From contig KN883443.1 in the NCBI GenBank assembly GCA_000934455.1, forward strand, positions 79,372 to 132,538: DNA of 53,167 bases, in the 5' to 3' direction. Below, one piece after another: positions 48,118 to 53,167 of the stretch. The notes under the pieces were generated by a model that saw only the letters and a program-made list of their open reading frames with translations, did no database searches and was not told the DNA's origin. The translations under genes were made by a program, and so were the position numbers. Numbering within the stretch: the first letter of the stretch is position 1; each line of letters starts with the position of its first letter. Source of the stretch: Apostichopus parvimensis (Eukaryota > Echinodermata > Holothuroidea > Aspidochirotida > Stichopodidae).

Positions 48118-48845
48118 CTAGCAAGGATAAAAGCCACAAGAATAATGAAAAAGAAGGTCATATTTTCATTAGGGATCATTAGTGATCTATTGTGGGGTTC
48201 ATATCTGACCCTTAGAATTGGGTTCCATAACCTTCCAACTGATGACAGAGTAGGTACTGGACTAGGTAGTCTACTGGCTGAGAACGTTGAATCCTTGCCA
48301 AATATGAAAAGATACAATTTTCAACTTGGAAACATGATTTTCCCTGTTTTGATCATTACTGAGTTGAAGTGATCAGAGTAGTTCTTGCACTCATGTTGAC
48401 CTTCACATCAACTTATGTAGGCTATCCGTATCTTTACAATGTGTTTTCATTTTAGGTTCTAGCTGTTGACCGCAGTGACCTTAGATCTTCACAGAAAATA
48501 AACTGCACTTCTATTTGCACTTAGGTTATCTACAAAAGGAATAAGAAGATTGTCGAAGCTTTACGTAATGAGCAATCGCTGTGTTACTAAGTACTTTAGA
48601 TTTTGTTCTGTACACACTACAAGCCATTGGTACCATATACATACATGTACATACCCATGTCTCACATACACCAATAAAGTCACCATCTCATAAATTTCCT
48701 TTGCATTTAGCAAGGAATCAAAATAACAAACATGTTGCTTGGTTACTTGTATTTTGACACTAAAAATAAAGCCCAAACTAGTGAAACTCATAAGACTATG
48801 AAAAACTTTGATCTCATTCTGATTCATAACGATGATTATATTTAC

Positions 48846-48882
48846 CTTGAGATGCAATGTAAGCCCTCACATCTCTTTCATT
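48846..48882 (-). CDS. RPTP micro-exon: D1 AYIASQ segment (37 bp)
   Basis: Acceptor TCTCTTTAG, donor CAAG/GTAAAT. It encodes NERDVRAYIASQ plus one base. Joined to the next exon this gives AYIASQAP-NK, matching the conserved [YF]IA[TS]Q[GA]P motif. The exit phase fits the next exon exactly. Too short to show up as an open frame. Confidence 0.85.
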
Positions 48883-49636
48883 CTAAAGAGAGATCAACAT
48901 CAATAATTATATATGATTATTTATTTACATAATTTAAGTAACCAGATGAACATACAGTACATAATAGCTTATTGAGCCAAATTTTTGAATCATGATGAAT
49001 CAAGCCTTTGTCTTTCATTATGATAATCATCTATGATGGAACCTCAGAATTATTGCCATCTTGATAGGCAGGAATTACCTATAATACATCATGAACATAC
49101 CACTGACTAGATTTAGTCAACTTGGACAACTCATAGAGCAAGAAATGCACAGTAAGATACTACACTGCCATATTGGAAAGAGGTTTGTTGATGTAGAAAA
49201 TATGTCTAATAATATGTCTAATAATATGAATAATAAACCCAGAAGGTTGATACTCATGAATCATAGAGTTAATACAATGCAATACCTACATCAGTTAATG
49301 CGTTGTTTTTGATCACCCACTTATCCACACCCTTATATTGCAATGCTTTTCTTTGTGAAGGATAATGAGCATAGGAATTAAGTGTGTTCTTTTGTACCAT
49401 GGGAATGCACTTTCTATAGGATACTGTATACCTATTCTGACAATTGAGTCTTACTGTGATAATAGGTGTTTGGTGTATGTGCTATTTGAAGATATTCAGA
49501 TACACGATAGTACATACAACTCAATTGAACATGAAAGCTTTAACAAAAGCACAAAAATAAAATATATCGATGACAACCACCAGCAGAATGAAGTCTTAAG
49601 ACATTGGTAGCTTTTATTCAGATGAAATCTAATTAC

Positions 49637-49728
49637 TATTCTTTGTCTTTCCAAAATAAAGGAAGCATTGCAGTAGTCAGAATGATGGTCACCTGGTAAC
49701 TTAGGCAAAACTACCCGGCAATGATCAT
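49637..49728 (-). CDS. RPTP exon: D1 YDH and NASFI segment
   Basis: Acceptor ATCTTTTGACAG; two bases complete the Tyr of YDHCRVVLPKLP, then HHSDYCNASFI. The left boundary is uncertain: the only GT nearby is ATA/GTAATT at 49631-49636, which adds LERQRI and makes the loop before AYIASQ about five residues longer than usual. The usual DYINA is DYCNA here. Confidence 0.8.
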
Positions 49729-49856
49729 CTGTCAAAAGATAGAAACCACTGTTAAGACCGGAACACACAAGTCGCTACAATAGCACAACAATAAACAATG
49801 TCAGTTTATGATACTGTTATAGAATTGTGTAACCATGTCATTATGTTGCTAGGGTA

Positions 49857-50257
49857 TCATCCATGAACACTTAGATTGATAAATGTTCTAAAATCAAAGT
49901 AAGGCTTTCAGAGAACATCTGTATATACTGACATGGATAAATGTTCTTAAATTTATCGTTAAGTATACATTTAGGGACTTAAAGATCATATGTGAATAAC
50001 ATGTATGGCTACATGTTCTAAAATCATTCTTATATGTTTGCAGGGAATTAAAGATCATCTGTGAATTTTTACATTGATACATGTTTCTAAATCTTTTCTT
50101 CTTTCTATTATATTATATTTACAAGATCATATGTGAATAAACACTTACATGGCTACATGTTCTAAAATCATTCTTATATGTTTTCAGGGAATTAACGATC
50201 ATCTGTGAACACTTACATGGATACATGTTCCTAAATCTATTCTTCTTTCTATTAAAC
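49857..50257. repeat. Intronic tandem array copying the exon end and its splice donor
   Basis: Five to six units of about 65-70 bases. Read on the minus strand each has GATTTTAGAACATGTAGCCA, then a donor-like TGTAAGTG or a decayed version, then CACAGATGATCTTTAATTCC. The true exon end (50217-50257) is itself the first unit. One unit at about 50071-50112 repeats more than 35 bases of the coding exon. Confidence 0.75.
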
Positions 50258-50307
50258 TCCTCATCTGCAACAGTCCATGGATGCTTCTGCTGTACTCCTT
50301 CCAAGAG
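50217..50307 (-). CDS. RPTP exon: D1 start with KNRF recognition loop
   Basis: Acceptor GTTGTGTCAG, donor CCAT/GTAAGT. 30 codons and one base: LLEGVQQKHPWTVADEEF then NRKKNRFRNMYP, which joins YDH in the next exon. The phosphotyrosine-recognition Tyr of KNRY is Phe here. Confidence 0.88.
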
Positions 50308-50725
50308 CTGACACAACAACGACAATAAAAAAGGACAACGTTGGTGACTTTACATAAACACTGAGTTATTCAGAGGGGCAATAACATATTGAAGAGTAGG
50401 TTCAATAAATGACTAATGCTAACTGCACACTTTTAACAGTTGATTTTATAAAAAAAAAGTATTGATTACAATGTTGAAAACTTGTGAAAACTATGAAACA
50501 GCTCCCTTGACACTAACTTAAATGCAAGATATAGCTCCAAGCACCTACTGATACAACATGAGTTTAACAGACCCAAGACCAATTCAGGAAAAGAGCTTCC
50601 AAACACCCACCCCCCCCCCACACCCAAATGCTGTCTGCTATAGACTACAGGTTATCTTATGGCTGCAAATTTTAGCAACAACAAACCCACACAACAAGCC
50701 AGAATGAAGTTGTAGTACATCTTAC

Positions 50726-50951
50726 CCGAATTCGTGCTCTACTTTTTCTATGTTACTGATGATGTACTCAGGGAATTCTGCTATTCTGATGGGACTTGGT
50801 GGTTCAAGGTTGCCATAAATTCCACCCACATCAAGGACTGAGGAATTGGCTGCTGAACTCTCTTTAGCTTTCTTAGCATCAGTCACATTGAGGGCCGTGT
50901 TTACGGCCCCAGATGAATGATAGGTATTACCAGAAGGCCCTGATCTATTTC
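50726..50951 (-). CDS. RPTP exon: juxtamembrane region leading into D1
   Basis: The acceptor is CACATCTTCCAG; the donor TTCGG/GTAAGA. It encodes about 74 codons: a Ser/Asn/Gly-rich stretch, GGIYGNLEPPSP with a Y-x-N motif, then PIRIAEFPEYIISNIEKVEH and EF, which matches the conserved helix before D1. The exit phase (two bases) does not fit the next exon, which starts in phase 0, so one base is missing or extra in the sequence, or a micro-exon was missed. Confidence 0.8.
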
Positions 50952-51367
50952 CTGGAAGATGTGAAACCACAAAAGGGAAGCAAAGTTTAATTTAATGATA
51001 TTAGCATTACAGCATGGAAGATAATACATTTTTCTCCTTCAAGCATTACTTTCAGGTTGCATTATGCTTAATTCACTTACATTGTGATATCAGAGGGAAA
51101 TTATAGTTAACACAGTTTAAGTTTATCATAGAAAACAAACTTATTACACAAGCAGTGAGATTTTCATGCTGGTAGCATCACAAAATCTCTAAATAGACAA
51201 AATAGACTACCTTATAATTTAACTTTTAAATCAATCATCATGCATGCAGTTGAGAAGTTTAATTTATTTCTGCATGATGTTGAAATGGTGTATTTCCCTG
51301 ATAAAACCTGTGTCTTATCTTACACTTTGCAATCATTTGTATTAAAATCAAGCAGGCTTGTACTGAC

Positions 51368-51426
51368 CAATATCGTTCAGAGGTTGGTTGTCGATAGGAT
51401 CAGGTTGGTCTTCCATTTTCTGTTTC
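51368..51426 (-). CDS. RPTP exon: basic juxtamembrane segment
   Basis: The acceptor is TTTTCTCCACAG; the donor ATTG/GTCAGT. 19 codons: KQKMEDQPDPIDNQPLNDI plus one base that fits the next exon. A basic KQK start followed by acidic, Pro-rich sequence suits the region just inside the membrane. There is no domain to confirm it, so support is from splice sites and phase. Confidence 0.65.
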
Positions 51427-52245
51427 CTGTGGAGAAAACCAGTGACTCATCTGTACTCTACAGCAAACATGTATTGGCAGATTGTTATATGTCCAAATAC
51501 CGTCGAACACAGAACCACAAAAAATTAAAAAATAATGTAATACTTTCTAATTTACACAAGATGTCCAGATGAGAAAAATTTTCAGACATAATGGTGCCTT
51601 TTACACAGTCCTGTACACGATTTTCAAGCTATTCAGTTTAATTATGATAACAATGTGAATAAGATGGTTATGATCAGGTACTGCAATATATCTTCCATAT
51701 TTATAAACCAACTTCACAAACCTACCGCGATTATCAACTTGTGACATCACAAAATATGGTACATTCAATTGAGAACAGAAAATGACTGCTACAGTTGCTT
51801 TCTGCAGTTGTACACTGAAAGAATTACTGGAAGAATTATTATCTCAACATCTCTTCACTTCCACCATTGCTGCCCCTCCCCCTCCCACCATTCCCCATAT
51901 AAGTATGGTTTAATAGGAATCCCCACCATAAGGCAGGCTGCCTCAGTTTGCAGTGCACAGAACATACTTGTTCTGGTGTCATCAGAACCCTATTCCAGCT
52001 AGATAAAATGTTTGCTCTTTCAAGTTGAATCTTGAAAAATTGTCATTTATGATTCCATGGATGACCTTGATCCAAATATGGGATAAGACCAACCTGTAAC
52101 TGCATTTCTATAAAAAAATTATTCCAAGGAGCAAGAGATCCTGGCAACTGAATGATGTATTTTCCCCAATATGACCAACATCGGCTAGGAAAACATAAAG
52201 ATGTTTTGTAAGATGTAATCTACCTGTGTGCTGTTTAGGATTTAC

Positions 52246-52296
52246 CTTCTCTATCTCACCCTTGAACTTATTTTCATGTAGTTGTAGCCACACCCT
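52246..52296 (-). CDS. Tentative RPTP exon (upstream, 51 bp)
   Basis: Acceptor CTTCACATTTCAG and donor GAGAAG/GTAAAT enclose 17 codons, RVWLQLHENKFKGEIEK, the only open frame. The exit phase 0 does not match the entry phase of the 51368-51426 exon, so at least one exon, probably with the membrane helix, would have to lie between. It could be ectodomain or a chance exon-like segment. Confidence 0.3.
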
Positions 52297-53167
52297 CTGA
52301 AATGTGAAGCTAGTACATCATCTCCCGATATACTGAAGGATTATTTTTTGTGCAGCAGTTAATGGTTAAATTTGCATCAGTTAACTGTTACTAATGGTAC
52401 AAATAGAGTTTAAGTGACCATTGTCTGGAACTATTGTTTAGCAATTGATGGATATATTTCTTAATTCTGAAGATACACCCACTATGAAACAGAGAAGTAA
52501 CTCACACCAGTACATATGATCATAACTAGTTTGAAAGACATCCTGAAAGTGTTAACAATTTTTGTAAATATCTCTGTTCCTCCTTGAACTCAGTGTTATA
52601 TTGCAAACTAGCATACTGTATGTGGTGAGAAAATTGGCATGTTATTATTTCCCATTAAAGTTGATTACTCATGTAGCATACACTGGAAACTAATATAATA
52701 ATAAACCAGCTGAATTGTTGATATATATTTTTTTAAACTTGATCACTTTGAGGTATACCACATACTATAGCTATCATTGGTTTGTTTGATCCACAAAACT
52801 AGATGGTAATTCAGTATGTAAATTACATTTAGTCATCTCCAATCAAATATATCAACCAACAATCCTGTGATCCTTTTGTTCGGAAGAAAAGGTGATTAAA
52901 GAAAACTGTGCAACCTTTAATAGCTCCAACCCAAATTCTTCAAAATAAAAGTGGAATAACCCCACATGTCCATTGATACGCCACTTCTGCAGGGGTGCTA
53001 AGTTAAATGTACTACCTTTACATACTTGCGGGTCATTAAGTTATTGAAGTTAATGAAAGATTTTCAGATTGAAGGAATTGTCATTCGTAGCAGATTACCA
53101 TATGCCTCGTTGCAAAATATGTTACAACATGGCTGGTTTTGAAAATTAAACAGCAATGCATATATAT
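52297..53167. other. Right edge, presumed RPTP intron
   Basis: AT-rich. An acceptor-like CACCCCTGCAG with a short open segment (KWRINGHVG) lies near 52955-52990 on the minus strand but lacks a convincing donor. Nothing further is supportable; the ectodomain exons probably lie beyond the window. Confidence 0.45.

Larger units (their letters stand above)
31384..52296 (-). other. Receptor-type protein tyrosine phosphatase gene (3' part, 17 exons plus one tentative)
   Basis: Exons read on the minus strand join with GT-AG introns and matching phases (two exceptions noted at their exons) into about 660 residues: a juxtamembrane region, a complete catalytic D1, a linker, a degenerate D2 and a short tail with a stop. 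The protein removes phosphate from phosphotyrosine on cytoplasmic or membrane partners. D1 keeps the KNR-type recognition loop, the WPD loop, HCSAGIGRTG and the Q-loop glutamine. D2 keeps HC-x-NG-x-GRSG but not the WPD aspartate, a pattern known from D2 of R2B-type receptors. The tail ends in Y-x-N motifs, as in PTP-alpha. The transmembrane helix and ectodomain are not identified, so the receptor subclass cannot be named. Introns range from about 0.3 to 4.8 kb. Confidence 0.9.

Noticed and set aside
51810-51880. Short hydrophobic stretch EIIILPVILSVY on the minus strand as membrane helix exon
   Set aside because: Too short, interrupted by a stop soon after, with no usable donor in the phase needed.
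52106-52195. Exon-like segment after TTTATGTTTTCCTAG with frame RCWSYWGKYIIQLPG
   Set aside because: Splice sites are acceptable, but its entry phase does not fit the tentative exon at 52246-52296, and two other frames look equally plausible.
1-53167. CRISPR array, operon or phage-type system
   Set aside because: Introns, SINEs and LINEs show nuclear animal DNA; no regularly spaced short repeats with unique spacers were seen.

Overview
This is eukaryotic (metazoan) genomic DNA. Genes are split by GT-AG introns, there is a receptor-type tyrosine phosphatase and a RING/B-box TRIM protein, and the DNA carries tRNA-derived SINEs, a 5'-truncated LINE, hAT-like ends, foldback elements and microsatellites. 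Together with the TRIM with a propeller-like C-terminus, this suggests a marine invertebrate, probably an invertebrate deuterostome such as an echinoderm. That placement is inference. A 380-base N run (22105-22484) marks a scaffold join.

Layout. 1-5.4 kb: mostly non-coding, with one small plus-strand gene (2166-2579) for a 137-residue single-pass membrane protein that looks like a KCNE potassium-channel beta subunit. 5.4-18 kb: repeat-rich. It holds a foldback element, hAT-like ends, a coiled-coil coding fragment (about 11.17-11.55 kb), an interspersed repeat (12720-13631), two apparently identical 1339-bp direct repeats with a 306-bp TRIM gene fragment exactly between them (13641-16624), and a frameshifted, 5'-truncated LINE with target-site duplications (16695-18022). 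18.3-20.6 kb: an intact single-exon TRIM gene on the minus strand, followed on its 5' side by a perfect 55-bp inverted repeat and two tRNA-like SINE copies. 22.5-28.7 kb: gap, a second interspersed repeat copy, a decaying tandem array of about 350-bp units, and a composite SINE with two tRNA-like promoters. 28.7-53.2 kb: one large minus-strand gene. Seventeen exons (31384-51426), found by reading splice sites and conserved motifs, encode the complete cytoplasmic part of a receptor protein tyrosine phosphatase: juxtamembrane region, catalytic D1, pseudo-catalytic D2 and C-terminal tail. Its transmembrane and ectodomain exons were not found with confidence and probably lie partly beyond the right edge.

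The genes do not form an operon or an obvious pathway; each is an independent locus. The most notable points are: the TRIM fragment trapped between identical repeats; an intronic tandem array that repeats the end of a phosphatase exon together with its splice donor; pY-x-N (Grb2-type) motifs at the phosphatase C-terminus, as in PTP-alpha; a three-fold nine-residue repeat in the D1-D2 linker; and the KCNE-like gene. Exon boundaries were worked out by eye and should be confirmed with RNA-seq.
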